The notes: generated by a model not told the origin, from the sequence alone. A stretch of 64,000 nt of DNA from Curvularia sp. ZM96 (GCA_022457065.1 JAJGBQ010000004.1:2852001-2916000), one strand, 5' to 3'. Shown: positions 23,887 through 36,665, numbered from the stretch's first letter. Program-made: numbers and translations.

Positions 23887-25338
23887 CTAGAGCGAATCCA
23901 TAAAGTCCATGAGCGACTTGCGGCGACGGATTGCGCGGCTCTTTGCACTAGCCGTGGGGTCGAATTCAGCGCCCGGGCAGGGAGGGAGGACCAGCGTGGG
24001 TTCTCTCTCGTCGGCGCCGCGAGCAGTCATGCGGCCCATGGTGGTGGATCGCTTTTGCTGCAGACTGGTGGTGCTAGTGCTGATTTGCGGGACTGGGGGA
24101 GCCGGGTCAGGCGTTGGGGTCTTTCGTGCAGATTCACCTCCACGCGACTTGGGGCGCAGGATGGTGGACGCGCGGCGAACCTTGTTGGCAGCAGCAAAGT
24201 TGGCTGCGCCTTCGATGGGAGCCGTCTGAGGGGTCTGAGGGGTGGGGGGAACCTTGCCATGGACGCGCGAGTCGAATTGCTTCTTGGCGGGCGAGATGGC
24301 AATTTTGGCAAGGGAAAGCTTCATGGAGATGGACCGGAGGCGGCGGTGGGCCGTGGGCTGCTTCTTGATGATTGGCGATGCTGGGCTCGTCGACGAGTGC
24401 TCATAGGGGTCTGAGCTGAGGAACGAAAGCGCGGGCGAGTTGGGCGTTGGTGGTGGCAGATAGGATTGACGGTGTCCTGGTTGGTAGGAGGATTGTGAGG
24501 TCTGGAACTTTGTGAGGTCGAGGCGCGATCGCGAGGGCATGTACACGGAAGAGCGAGCGGATGCAGACTCTCCTGCGGTTGAGGAAGAGGGCCGGCGAGG
24601 TGGCTCGCTGAAGGCGGGTGAGAAGCTGCGTGTCGAGGCAGCCTGGAACGAGGAGGAAACGGAGGACGAATCGGTGAAGGTGGCGGGTGCCTTTTGAGTA
24701 ATTGGGCTGTGGCTGGTTGAGGGCCGCCTGGGCTCGACGACGGCTACGGGAGAGATGGGACGAGAGAGCGTGGGCGAGGCTAGGTGAGCGGTGGTGGTGG
24801 GCAGGACCTTCATGGACAGGCGCTGGGACTCGTCTGCCTTGAGCAGCTTCTTGGCTGCTGTGATGGGAACGAGGTTGGCGACCGACGCGGCTCGTTGCTG
24901 GACAGCTGGGCGGTCAATGGGCTCCATGTCGACCATCTTGGGGCGGCCGGCGTGGGCGTAGGCGACGGCGACGGCCATGTCGCAACTGCGGCCCTTGTCC
25001 CACCTGGAGATGGACATTGTCTTTGCGGTGGATTCTGTGAGGTCGTGGACCACGGCATCGTCGTAGTCGTATTCCGACTCGGAGCCGGAGCCATCGTCGG
25101 CAGTCAGGTCCTCCTCGCTAGAGAGATAGCGTTCCTGGAAGACTCTGGCAGGCTTTGCGGTAGGCGGGCTTTGGTCCTGGGCAGCGGGCGTGTCTATACG
25201 CAGCGTGTCGGAAACATCGTCGCACAGGTTGGGGCTCGAGGCGGCGCTGTCGGTGCTGCCACGCTGGGGGCGGGGGGCCAATTCGGGCTTGTCAAAGGAC
25301 CATTGGGACAGCTGCGAGGTAACGGCGACGTCGACCAT
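23887..25338 (-). CDS. Disordered fungal protein of unknown function, 483 aa
   Basis: Single exon starting MVDVAVTSQLSQWSF. It is mostly serine/proline-rich low-complexity sequence, probably disordered. Two parts look conserved in style: an acidic ERYLSSEEDL...SESEYDYDDA segment followed by AVAVAYAHAGRPKMVDM (residues about 70-135), and a basic C-terminal half (AHRRLRSISMKLSLAKIAI; IRRRKSLMDFMDSL). Many S/T-P sites suggest phosphorylation. I recognise no domain; a signalling or cytoskeletal adaptor is only a guess. Third positions are strongly G/C, consistent with a real gene. Confidence 0.75.
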   Translation of the reverse strand: MVDVAVTSQLSQWSFDKPELAPRPQRGSTDSAASSPNLCDDVSDTLRIDTPAAQDQSPPTAKPARVFQERYLSSEEDLTADDGSGSESEYDYDDAVVHDLTESTAKTMSISRWDKGRSCDMAVAVAYAHAGRPKMVDMEPIDRPAVQQRAASVANLVPITAAKKLLKADESQRLSMKVLPTTTAHLASPTLSRPISPVAVVEPRRPSTSHSPITQKAPATFTDSSSVSSSFQAASTRSFSPAFSEPPRRPSSSTAGESASARSSVYMPSRSRLDLTKFQTSQSSYQPGHRQSYLPPPTPNSPALSFLSSDPYEHSSTSPASPIIKKQPTAHRRLRSISMKLSLAKIAISPAKKQFDSRVHGKVPPTPQTPQTAPIEGAANFAAANKVRRASTILRPKSRGGESARKTPTPDPAPPVPQISTSTTSLQQKRSTTMGRMTARGADEREPTLVLPPCPGAEFDPTASAKSRAIRRRKSLMDFMDSL

Positions 25339-28300
25339 GGTTGCGAGGAGCGTGGGTTGGTTCGACAGGTGTCAGGGCTGGCTATATCTACCCGGCCGCA
25401 GCACGAGAATGGGAACGGGGGCCGTTCAACCGTAGGCGCCAGGCGGTGACGAGGCGTGAGGGTGAGACTGGTGGTGTTGCACGGCGTCGTGGTGTTTTGG
25501 GTGTGGAGTCTGGGGTCTGGCGGCAGCTGAGGAAGGAGCGAGGGGCCAGTGGGCAAGAGCGAAGGCGGGGTGTATTAGATATGTGTGTGTATGTGTGTGT
25601 AGTGTACACAGCCTGGGACGCCGTGGGGGAGGGGTCAGGGTGTGGGAGCGAGCGGCGCTACTATATTATAATAGAGATGGACAGGAAGGATATATTGCAG
25701 CACAATGCTCAGACCCCTGGCACGGCGTCGAGGTTTCAAGTACAACCAGGCGCGCGCACGGCCAGCGAACGGGCCCGCGAACGCAGGGAACCCAGGAGTC
25801 AGGCGAGGGGCCCGAGCGCCATCTCGTCATTTAACGTCGCCTGATGGGCTAGCGCATGGCGACGTCGCCGGCGTCGAGTGGACAGTTGCAGACGCTGCTA
25901 CACCCTCCTCGAGCAACCTGTACAGGCCTGCCCGACAGACTTTTCTCCCACCTGCGATTAGCGAGCGACTGTGACTGCGCCCGCCCGCCTGAGTGGCCCT
26001 GCGCGCTGCCCGCCCCGTTTCACGCCCTCAGCGCGCACACCACCTCCACGCAGCACCATGGCCAATGCGACTGCTCAACGGCATTGCGCACGCGGCTCGC
26101 GAACTGCGTCGTTCACCCAGCGCGTTGCCACGGAGCCCGCGATCGCCGTCCTTTCATCTCTCTGCTCCTCCAGCAAGCATCCATCCATCCATTGCGTGCC
26201 GCTCAGGGGAATGCCAATGCCATGTCCAAGCCGGGTGTGGGGTCGCTGCCAGCCTAGTCGACGCCATTGCCGGATTCGATCGCCGTCGTGTTTTTCGCTG
26301 CCCGCTCTAACCGTTCGCGCCCTGTTTTTGGCCTCTGCTGATGGCTGGGTGGGTGCAGGAATATCCTGCTCATGACTGCTCATGACCTGCTCACAGCCGC
26401 CCGACACCGCCATGGCCAGCCGCAGCGCGTCCATTTTGGCCTGTCCTGATCCTGTGTGCGCGCAGCGTGTTGCGGACTTGGCTTAGGTACTCAGGTACAG
26501 GTACAGGTACGTGCCGTGCCCTGGCTCTATTCTCGGTCCAGCATCTCACCACCTGCAGCGCCGTCACCGCTCCCCTGCCCACCGCCCGCCGCCCGCTCGC
26601 TGCCCACACCGCCCGCCCACGACACCCCGGCTGTCTGCTGCTCGCGCCATCGTAACCCTAACTCTGCCCGAGATTGCGACGCCTTCTAGCTCTCCCTCGC
26701 ACCGCCCTCACCACCGTTCGCCAATCTCCATAGATTGCACCACGGCCTGCCTGCCTATCGCCGGATCCCAGGCCCGTGCCAACTACAACAACTGCTTCGC
26801 GCTCTGCTCTGACACTTCGTCGCCAATAGTCGACGCCACCCCACTAGCCCCGATTCTCTCAGTCAATGGTCGTCGTCGTTGCCTTGTTCGGCGTCACAAG
26901 CCCACATCGTCACAATCATCTCGTGTTGCAACACCACCACCACCCGTTTCATCGCCATCGCCTTTTCTTCTTTTTCTTCCCATCCCCGCATCCTCTCCAA
27001 CGGCTCGCGTACCAGCTTGCTATGCTTGCCGCCCTGCATCAACCACTTCCACTCTGCGCTGCCAATGCATCCTTCCTGGTCCTGCAGCCACGCCGCGCCA
27101 CGCTACCCCCAACTGTACATGTACCGCGTGGCATATAGGTACTAGCGCTGTCTCGCCTCGCCAGGCCCTGATGATCGCGGCTTGCTGCATGCGTACCTGT
27201 TTTCCAAGCGCTTGCCTAACTACTAGAGCAAAACCCATCACAATACCCTCACAGCTCAACACGATTCACCATGCTGATGTCATGGATCACAACATGCCAA
27301 GCCGATGCGCCTGATACACCCTGACCCGGTCTGCTGAGGAAAAACAATGGCACCTTTTACCTTCCATTCACTAGCCCACGCGCTTACTCAGTCGCCCATG
27401 TCCGTCTCACTTCTCAACATCCAAAAAAAACTGCACGCCAGTTCGGATACACTGGTTCCATTTCAATGTAACACCTTCCCGCCAACCGCGCTAAACCCAC
27501 CCGACGTTCCAAGCACGTTGCCCTACCGACCCGACTTCCTTTTCGTATTGCGTCACACCCACCGCGTGTCTGTGTGACTCAGATGCGTTTGTCACTCCAT
27601 GGGCCACCCAAACGGTTCGCCCTGTAGATCAAGCATCGTTAAGCTGAAAGTCCATATCATCAGAGCATCTATATAGTCGTCAAGAGTAGGTTTGGAGTGC
27701 AACTGTATACATACACCGCTAAACCGTCTCCTCGACGCATGACTCGCCAGCATTGACCTTTAACTTGGTCTAGGAGCATTTGCTTTCATACCAGCACACT
27801 AACTTTGCACCACTAACTCTAACCATTGCAGTGCATCGACGATTGCTTTACCACCCAATCATAGCTTCGTCTTGTCAACTCACTCCACACTGTCCTCGCA
27901 ACTAGCTTCAGGTACACTTCTGTCACTTGCGCCCTGCAGTGACATCTTTGACCACTTCGTATCACCATATCAAACACAAATATACAGTTGTGTCTTATGT
28001 TCGCGTCCGGCTCTCACCGGAACCCCGAGTGCATCTCGACCGTTGCGGTTGATACTCCGTCCGCCTAGCACGGCAACCAAGCGCGCAGCGTCATCATTGT
28101 CTACAACAACTATAGTGCCTCCATTCTTCGTGTAAGATTTGTACGGGTTGAATCACGCGACCAGCTTCTTGTTGGCGCCCTGTGCGGCGAGCACTTGCTA
28201 CACGTGTAGTAGCTTTCTGACATAATGGTTTACTCTATTTGGCCTAGCGCCCCTCCTTGCATATGCTCTACATCTTGCATACTATAGTCGCCCTCTTCAC

Positions 28301-28588
28301 TTGAGCAATCCTCACCTTGAATGAAAGCGGTCGCTTTTGAACCGAATCTAACGGACAAAAGACCTTGACCCGACGCTGACCAAATGAAAACCACCGCAAT
28401 AATGCCGCCGCCAGTCCGGTCTACCTCCAGTTCTTACTCCCTCCCGGCGAGCGGTGAGCCTCCGACATGACAATACCACACCAGACTATATATTGCTTAC
28501 TTATAGCTATTTTTCCCTATATCCCGTGTTCTCTACTATTCAAATCTTTTCCTGGGCCTCTTGGTAGACCCCCGTGGTAGTCGACACA
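25339..28588. other. Long GC-rich spacer, 3.2 kb
   Basis: Between divergent genes. Much of 25850-27300 is strikingly C-rich on the plus strand, which keeps reading frames open (up to 267 codons at 26511-27314) without any protein-like pattern. It also holds an AGGTAC repeat (26485-26510). The last 1 kb becomes more balanced in composition toward the aminopeptidase gene. It may contain long 5' leaders or an unannotated transcript; no gene is called. Confidence 0.45.
26485..26510. repeat. AGGTAC-type short tandem repeat
   Basis: Four imperfect units of (CA)GGTAC with internal GTAC palindromes. Function unknown. Confidence 0.6.
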
Positions 28589-30311
28589 ATGAGACACTCG
28601 GTGATATTTGGCGCTCTTGCGGCTAGCGCTTCCGCAAACAGCAACCTCGCCGTGAATCCTGTACGACAGTTTGCCAACCTGAGAAATTGAATCGCTGACA
28701 ACCTCATCAGACCCTTCTCAAAGCCGAGATTTCTCGCGACAACCTGCTGGCTGGCTCTCAGAAACTCCAGTCTTTGGCTTATGCCACAAACGAGAAGAAC
28801 CGCATGGTGTCTCGCCCAGGACATGTAGCAACCATTGACTGGATAAAGCAAAAACTCGACGCACTCAATTACTACAATGTCGTGCTTCAGCCCTTTTGGG
28901 TCATAGTCCAGTTCAGCTCGGCTGTCAATGCTTTTGCCGTCGACGGCAAGGAGCTATCAAAGTCATCATATTCGCTCTTCCAATATTCCCCTGGCGGCAA
29001 GGTGGCCGCTCCTTTGATGATCGTCGAGGGTGGATGCAATAAGGTATGCTTTCCGAGCAGTCTTGGTCCAATTTCCGATACGATGCTAAGCGTCGAAACA
29101 GACCGACTACCCGGCGAACCTAGCCGGAAAGATTGCCATCATCTCTCGTGGCACTTGTGACTTTGGTACCAAGTCGGCCTTTGCCGGCTCCGTGGGCGCC
29201 GCCGGGCTCATCTTGTACAACGTCGATGAAACAGGCCCTGTGCAAGGAACGCTACTGGCTCCTCCCCGGCCTGAGGGCCCCTACGTCCCCACTCTCAACG
29301 TCATCCGGAACGTATCCACACCCATTGTTGCTGCTCTCAAGCGCGGCGAAAACGTCACTGCTAGTTTCGATATCTTTGCTGGTAGGTTCTAGCATAAACC
29401 CATTAACAAGGGAAGCTGACAGCGGTAGACATCCGAAACATCACGACACACAATGTCATTGCCGCCACCAAGTCTGGCGACCAGAACAACAAGCTGATTC
29501 TCGGTGCTCATACCGATTCTGTACTTGCTGGCCCCGGCATCAACGATGACGGCAGTGGTATCAATGCGCTGCTTGAGGTAGCACGAGCTCTTTCAAAGTA
29601 CACGATCAAAAATGCTGTCTCTTTTGCCTTTTGGTCCGCCGAAGAGGAGGATGGTCGCCCCGGTTCATCGCATTTTGTCAAGACCCTGTCTGCAGCAGAC
29701 AATGCTAAGATCCGGGCTTATCTCAACTTTGATATGGTGAGTTTTATGCCTATAGATTCCTTATGCTTTAGAAAGATGCCTAGTACTTACACGGTTTCGC
29801 ACAGATTGCTTCGCCCAACTATATCAACGCCATCTACGACGGTGATGGCAAGGCATTCGGCACCCCCGGCCCCACCGGCTCAGCTGAGCTGCAAAAGTTC
29901 TACCAGGACTACTTCAAAGCCGCTGGCAAAAACTTTACTGCAACAGAATTCAACGGACGCTCTGACTACCAGCCTTTTCTTGACGCTGGCATCCCAGTCG
30001 GGGGAACCTTTACCGGCGCAGAGCAAAACAAGACTGCCGAAGAAGTTGCCATGTTTGGTGGAAAAGCTGGGGTGCCATACGACTCCTGCTATCACCAAGC
30101 CTGTGATACCGTTGACAATCTGAACATGGATGCTTTCATGCTCCATACCAATGGCATTGCCGAGGCGGTTGCTACGTTTGCCACTTCTTGGGATGGGATT
30201 CCACAAAGGGCTGCTACTAGCACTGCCAAGAGAAATGTAGTCAAGGTGAGGAAGAGCAGCGATGGACATGGGGTCGCTGGCGGTTGCTCGCATAGCTACT
30301 TGGCCATGTGA
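28589..30311 (+). CDS. Secreted M28 aminopeptidase with PA domain, 499 aa
   Basis: Five exons (28589-28660, 28711-29043, 29102-29381, 29429-29736, 29805-30311), in phase. A signal peptide (MRHSVIFGALAASASA) is followed by a PA insert domain (residues about 120-230) and the M28 di-zinc peptidase domain. Metal ligands are visible: His in GAHTDS (about 256), Asp in INDDGSG, Glu pair in SAEEEDG (about 300), Asp in GRSDYQ (about 384) and His in CYHQAC (about 428). This is the layout of fungal leucine aminopeptidase 2 and vacuolar aminopeptidase Y, which remove N-terminal residues from peptides. Secretion is inferred. All catalytic residues are present, so it should be active. Confidence 0.93.
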
Positions 30312-31920
30312 TTGGTTGCAGTTTAGTGAGACCAAACGAAACATGTTTAATAATGGAATTCATGCCTTACTGCCACAACCATCTATCAGTAACGCATGAC
30401 TGTCGAAGAAAATTTAGTCATGCTTAATCGCCATGTTATAGGCCATCTTTCAGGAACAGCGCCTTGGCGCAGGACTCTTTACTTCGCGTAGCAGCTATCT
30501 ACTATGAACAACCAGCTTTGTACAGGTACTTGCTGTGCTGTCAAGTCGCTACCGCCCTGGAAACACGGCCTCGATTCCGCGCAATTCTCCACATCCCACC
30601 ATACCGGCATGCAAAGCGCATTAATTAGCTGCACATGATCACTTTTCACCCGGTGGATATGCAAAAGCCATTCAATTACCGACCTTATCTGACATTAGAT
30701 TATTGGTGAGACATACGATGAGCACACCATCCCAGCCATGGGTCAGGGTTTCGCATAGATTGTCTCATCCAGAATCTCGGCAATCAGGCACCCAAGTCCG
30801 CGGACTATTGTTTAGCGAACAACGCCGCACAGATACGGCTTCTGGACTGCTCGAGATAATTCCAGCAAGATTATGGTGTCGTATTGACGAGGATGTATTG
30901 CGGTTGATCGGATTGGTATGGGATCGATCACGTGTTCAGACTCACGTGAGGACTGGCATTCTTACTTTCCACGACTCGCCAGGTCAGTGAAGCCTTTGAG
31001 ACAGGCCAGATACAGCCTCGTCGTTGACACCAACTGACAGCCTTGCTCTACCCTAAACTGTGCACAGGCGGCCAAGCACTGCCGATCACGTGTCAAAATA
31101 GAAACACCGTTTCAAGACTTGGCCACTACAACACATCGATATGCAACTTCATCGTGATGTGTTTCCAAGTCAACATTTAGAAATCTCGTGGGCCCATCTA
31201 GAGTCGTTACCAAGTGCCATTGCCTGTATTGATCCAAGAACAGACTCATACGGAAGAAGAAGAAGAAGAAGAAGAAGATGCAGACACTTGCAATAGTCCA
31301 CAGCATATGTGAGCCAAGCCGAAAAGCAACGAAAACTGCCACAAGTGTGGCGGTGTGAGCATTCCCCGCGATCTCTCAACCTCCAGACCTATGACAGCAA
31401 GCAAAACAACAGTATGGCCCGGCAAACCGGCACAATCACACTTGCACTGCGACACACCGCATGAGACGAACAGCACTCTGTACCTTCTTACCAAGGTCTC
31501 TGACCCCACCAATGCATTCTAGTCTCATGCAACCACTGTCTCTCCATTGTTGCTTTTCAGATCTGGTCTAAATCTGCATGCATGAACAGCGCCACTAATC
31601 TTTGTTTCACGGATTGATGTCATCCGCAGGGTGTGTCTACCAAGGTAGCTCGAGTTGAACAAACGAAAAAGAAAGAAAAAGGGGATGCGAACATATCATC
31701 GGGGCGGTGCGCTCTGAGAGATAAGGTTCTACAAGAACGGTTTTTTTCCCCAACCCATGACAAAAGAAGAAGAATTTGCTTCTCGTCAGCCTCGGGCTTT
31801 GCCTTGTGATATTCATTGCTCATCATAACAGTGGGAAGTATTTTTTTTTGTTTCTGGGACTTGTATCTTGCACTGTGGGCTAGTCAAGCTGGCTACCTCT
31901 CTTCTGCGACAGAAGATAGC
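30312..31920. other. Intergenic, 1.6 kb
   Basis: Between two plus-strand genes. It contains a GAA triplet run (31253-31277), CACGTG-type cores near 30928 and 31088 and a T-run near 31845. ORFs are short. It should hold the promoter of the acetoacetyl-CoA synthetase gene. No gene is seen. Confidence 0.45.
31253..31277. repeat. (GAA)n microsatellite
   Basis: Eight GAA units, 25 bp, in non-coding DNA. Confidence 0.9.
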
Positions 31921-34425
31921 ATGCGGCAGCGCAAGGCTGCTGGTGAGGATGTCGACAAGCCTCACCACTCCGCTACCATGTCGATCCCCCGTAAGTTGTG
32001 GGAGCATCCGGATCCAAAGTCGACGGCCATGTGGAAGTTTATGCAGGACGCCAATGTAAAGCATGGATTGAAGATGCAGGTAAGCAATCAAGTAGCTTGG
32101 TTCAGTCCTGGATTGCGTAAATAATAGCTGACATGCTTGGACAGACATTCCGCGACTTGTACACCTGGAGCGTCGGGCCAAATCGCACTGATTTCTGGGA
32201 CGACATGTGGACTACTTGCAACTTGATTTACTCTGGCTCCTACGATCAAGTTTGTCCAGTCACTCTCTTCGAAAAACTTCCACTACTGACTACCACTAGG
32301 TTGTCGACACCTCGATTCCCATGGAAGAAAACCCTCACTGGTTCCACGGCACCTACCTCAACTTTGCCGAAAACATTCTCTTTACCGCCTCAGCTACTGA
32401 CTCGTCTCTTCGCACCACCCTTCACAAGGGAGGCGACAAGGTTGCGCTGACCGAGATCCGTGAGGGCAACACTGAAGTCGCGCATCTAACTTGGGGTGAG
32501 CTCCGTCGCCGTGTGGGCCTTCTCTCCAATGCGCTCCGTGCCAAAGGCGTGAGAAAAGGAGACAGGGTTGCCGCCATTGCATCTACCAGTTTCGATACGT
32601 TTATTGTCTTTATGGCGACCGTCAGCCTCGGCGCTCTGTTCAGCTCCAGCAGCACTGAAATGGGCACAAACGGCATCTTAGAACGCCTCGTGCAGATCAA
32701 ACCCAAGTACATCTTTGCCGACGACTGGGCCGTTTACAACGGCAAGATCATGGACCTGCGGCCAAAGGTAAGCCAGCTCATCGCTGGTATGCGCGACATT
32801 GCAGAATTCGAAGGCGTAGTAATGCAGTCCCGGTTCCCTGGCCGGCCTGCAGGCGTAGAGGGACCGGGCAGCACGCAAATACTGGAGGCATTCCTACAAG
32901 CTGCACAGGGTAACACGGAGCTCGTTTTCGAGCACGTTGCCTTCCGAGACCCGTTTCTAATCGTGTATTCGAGCGGGACTACGGGCGTGCCGAAATGCAT
33001 TGTCCACTCGACTGGCGGTGTCCTGGTCAATGTCTGCAAGGAGAGTATCCTTCACAAGGAAATGACACCGGAAAGCGTGGTATTGCAATACACAACTGTA
33101 AGCTGATCCTCTCTCTCCTCATGTTCTCATGTTTCGATTTAATATGGAATGCAAACAGACAGGCTGGATCATGTACCTCGTCTCTGTGCAAATCTGCCTT
33201 TTCGGGTGCCGCAGCATTCTCTACGACGGGTCTCCCTTCCAGCCCACACCGCAAGCCTTCCTCTCCATCCTCCAATCCCAACGCGTCACCGACTTTGGCA
33301 CCTCTCCCCGCTTCCTGCACGAGCTGCAGAAAAGAGACATCAAACCACGCACTCTTTTTGATCTCTCCCACCTCAAAAGCGTAGGCACGACAGGCATGGT
33401 CCTCTCCGACGCGCAATTCACATGGTTCTACGACCACGCTTTCCCCCCATCTGTCCACCTACGCAACATCTCCGGCGGCACCGACATCGCCGGCCGCTTT
33501 GGCATGGAGAACCCGCTCGAGCCCGTCTACACAGGCGGGTGTCAGGGCCCTTGTCTCGGCACGAAAATCCAAGTCTACGATTCTTTAATCGAGAGCGGAA
33601 AACCAGGGACACCCGTCCCAGACGGTATAGCAGGTGAACTTGTTGCCACGGCTTCTTTCCCCAACCAACCCGTCTCCTTCTGGGGCGACGACGCCAGCGC
33701 TTCAAAGTACAAGGCTGCGTATTACACCCGCTTCCCGCACGTCTGGACCCACGGCGACTTCATCCAGCTGCATCCGGTCACGGGCCAAATCTTCTTCCTC
33801 GGCCGCGCAGACGGCGTCTTGAACCCGTCTGGTGTGCGCTTCGGCTCCGCCGACATCTACAGCGTCATCGAAGCGCATTTTCCCGAGGTTGCAGATAGCA
33901 TTGTCGTGGGCCAGCGGCGGCCGCAGGATGCCGACGAGAGCGTACTCTTGTTTTTGAAAATGAACGAGGGACACGAGTTCCGAGAGGCGCTGGTGGAACG
34001 CGTCAAGAGCAAGATTGCAGATGAGAGGAGTCGGAGGCATGTTCCTAGGTTTGTGTTTCAGACGTGGGAGATTCCGGTACGTTCTTTTTCTTCCTCTCTT
34101 TTATCCCCCTCCGGATGATTTTTTGTGCTTTTGGTGAAGCTGTTTGGCTAAATAACCCCTCTCTTTCCCACCCCACAAAAGGTTATCTGTGTGTAGAGAG
34201 TAAAAAAGATTTAAGCTGACATGATATACACACGTCTAGACCACCGTCAACCTCAAAAAAGTCGAACTCCCTGTTAAACAAATTGTGTCGGGCAAGAAAA
34301 TCAAGCCCAGTGGTACACTGCTGAATCCACAGTCACTAAAGTACTATGAGCAGTTTGTCAATGTCGAGGAGGTGGTGGAGAGGATAAATATCCAGAAGAA
34401 GGTGAGGAGGAGGTGTACGCTGTGA
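31921..34425 (+). CDS. Acetoacetyl-CoA synthetase, 721 aa
   Basis: Five exons (31921-32079, 32145-32249, 32300-33097, 33159-34076, 34240-34425), in phase. Adenylate-forming (ANL) enzyme that activates acetoacetate to acetoacetyl-CoA with ATP and CoA. The N-terminus has the family opening RKLWEHPDP...STAMWKFMQ and NPHWFHGTYLNFAENIL. The nucleotide loop YSSGTTGVPK is near residue 310. WTHGDFIQLHPVTGQIFFLGR holds the conserved Asp, and VSGKKIKPSG near the C-terminus has the catalytic, acetylation-prone Lys. The start could be either Met-1 or the later Met before SIPRKLWEHP. The last intron (163 nt) is longer than the others. Likely cytosolic, linking ketone bodies or leucine breakdown to sterol and lipid synthesis. 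Confidence 0.95.
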
Positions 34426-35152
34426 AGTCTTCTCTGTATCTCATTCGGGGGGTTTTGGTCGTGGTTTCGTGGCTTAGCTGTGTCGAACTGATTCGTGCGA
34501 AGTGTTAGGTAGGATTGGACTGGGCCATTGATTCTGCCCTATGATTGAGACGCACATGACGGTGAATGAAAAAGCGATGTTGGACATGATGCGGGCTGTG
34601 TGGTGTTTCTCGGGCGTTTCATACCTTGCTTATTAGTGTTTCTTTTTTTTCTTTTGGTTTTGCAGTATATCCCCTTCATTTTTGTCGCATCATGTTTTGT
34701 GTCTTGCTTGTGTCTGTTGTTTCGCCCTGTTCAGTCGAACGAACTTGGAACTGGTCGATTGATGAGCAGAGACTTAGGGCGATGTACTTCTGGTACATAT
34801 GGAGGTCGCATTTATGCACAAGAATCAAGTCATTTGGCGGAGGAATATGCCTAGCGGACTCCGTGAGCACAACTCTCGATTCAAACACATCACTTCTCTC
34901 GTCCCATTGCGCATGTACCGGTCGCATACAACCACAGCAACACTCCAAAGCGCGCTGCACATTGCCGCACAGAAAAAAATTGCATAAGCCATCTGCCCAA
35001 AAGGTAACAGCGTACATTATACCTCTGCCCTGAAATCTTTTTGGCCCTGTACCTTATACGCCTGTTGAACGCCCTGCATCTCACCCGCCTCTTCGTCCCG
35101 CGGCAAATTCTTCACATAGGTAGGTATGCGTGTTCCCTTTTACTCTCTTCGC
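34426..35152. other. Intergenic, convergent, 0.7 kb
   Basis: 3' flanks of acetoacetyl-CoA synthetase and NOP10. T-rich; no gene seen. Confidence 0.5.
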
Positions 35153-35444
35153 TCAGACCTTCTCTGCAACCTTGTTCTCTACAAACATACGTTAGCCCCG
35201 GTCTTTGCTGTATGCATTCTTCACCACCCCCGCATTTTTACGGAGGAGTTAGAGCCCACGTACTCTGCTGCGTAAGAAGCAAGCCGTAGCGCTTCTTGAT
35301 GGTGACGCGGTGCCGGCTGTACTTGTCGTCTGGCGAGAAGCGCGCTGGGTGCGCGCTCTTGCTGACCTCGCCATCAATCACTTTCTTCAGCGTGTAGATG
35401 CGCTTGGACGGGTTCGCCGGGTCGGGGATGTACATGAGATGCAT
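35153..35444 (-). CDS. NOP10: H/ACA snoRNP subunit Nop10, 68 aa
   Basis: Exons 35444-35264 and 35178-35153, joined over an 85-nt intron (donor GTACGT, branch GCTAACG), give 68 residues in phase. Starts MHLMYIPDPA and carries the diagnostic SAHPARFSPDDKYSRHR and the KKRYGLLLTQQ end. Nop10 binds Cbf5 (dyskerin) in H/ACA ribonucleoproteins that pseudouridylate rRNA and snRNA in the nucleolus. Without splicing, the frame would end in a non-conserved tail; the 26-nt last exon restores a basic end (KNKVAEKV). It is head-to-head with LCL2, about 490 bp apart. Confidence 0.93.
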
Positions 35445-35931
35445 GCTGCGGTGCGTTAGTTCTGTGGTGTTGGCGCGCGAGGCCGGGATATAGCTTGGGA
35501 GGGCGTACGCTGCGGTAGGTGGAAAGAACACGAGTTCGCGATTGCAATCGGAGGGAGAAGGGCGTAGTGCTGGCGGTGGATCAACGTCGTGCTGGCGAAA
35601 GAGAGAATGGTAGCTGGTAGCTCTTCGAAATTATCGACCAAGTCTAGTCGGCGATTTTTTCTTGCGGACCCCCGAAGCTCGCGCCAAGACTTCGAACAAC
35701 CCCGGTTCAGCATCAGCCAATCACCAAGCTCCAGCTGGGTAACTACGCTACGTACCTGGATATACGGTATTCCTAAGCCTACAGTATCAAACCTCCACAT
35801 CATCCACTTTCCCAGGCGCGAACCGCACCGCTCCCGTGTACCCGGTGCAATACTGCCACCTATCCCTCAAGTCCCCGCTGCGTCCCCTACGCACCCTTCC
35901 TGCACACGTCAAAAAACACCGCAAGCCAAAG
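35445..35931. promoter_or_regulatory. Shared divergent promoter of NOP10 and LCL2
   Basis: 487 bp between the two start codons, the only room for both promoters. No obvious TATA box is seen. Co-regulation is possible but not shown. Confidence 0.5.
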
Positions 35932-36391
35932 ATGCCACGACTCACCACCTTCCTCCTCCTCGTCGCAACCCTCGCCTGGCCCATAACCGCACAATTCGGC
36001 TTCTTCGACCAAATGTTCGGCGGTGGCGGATCCAACCACAATGGCGGCGGGCACCACCAACGCGGCGAGGCGCAGAACGTACGAAGCGATAGTAGTTGGT
36101 ACCAGGCACAGTATGAAAACGGTACGTAACCAACTATACTACATACCTCACAGCATATCTCTCGATTTTCCTTGGAAGATTGCTAACGCACCAACAGCAC
36201 AATGCACGCATTATCTCTGCCCTGGTACCCTTTCCTGCGTCCATTTCCCGCATCACTGCCCTTGCGCGTGGGACAGTGTCGAGGATAAAGTCGAACTGGG
36301 TGACGGCATTGCCGTGTGTGGATCCAAGGGGGGATGGAGCGAGGGCGAATTCGCGAAGAAGGTGGCGCTGGCGCGGAAAGGGCTGCTTTGA
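35932..36391 (+). CDS. LCL2: Lcl2 (long chronological lifespan 2) family, 127 aa
   Basis: Exons 35932-36121 and 36198-36391, in phase. A signal peptide (MPRLTTFLLLVATLAWPITAQ) is followed by FFDQMFGGGG and a cysteine-rich domain CTHYLCPGTLSCVHFPHHC, then CPCAWDSVEDKVEL and the typical end FAKKVALARKGLL. This matches the small fungal Lcl2 family. Yeast LCL2 is linked to chronological lifespan and possibly ER-associated degradation; the mechanism is unknown. Six conserved cysteines suggest disulfides in the secretory pathway. The length is normal and there are no defects. Confidence 0.93.
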
Positions 36392-36665
36392 TTGATCGGT
36401 TTTCATATTTGGCGAAGGAAAAGAAGGAATAGCATAGAATTGGGAGTTGTGTTATGGGAAACAAAAATCAAATTCAATTAAACTCAATCAAATCCAGTCA
36501 AATTGGGGTATACGGATAAAACTCGATTAACAAAATGGCAGAAATGCAAAGCGGCCTGGCCCTTTTCAAAATTGCCATATCCAAGCATGGCCTCCGTGTG
36601 ATGCAGCGTGATCCATCAAAGTAGTTCATCCAAGACTCCTGTACTTTTGCTTAACCAACCCGTCA

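Noticed and set aside
24784..25449. Glycine-rich ORF opposite the disordered gene
   Set aside because: It is the antisense shadow of the 23887-25338 coding frame, produced by its high GC content.
26511..27314. 267-codon plus-strand ORF
   Set aside because: Its composition (Pro, Ser, Thr, Ala, His) follows from the C-rich strand; no domain, splice pattern or start context supports a gene.
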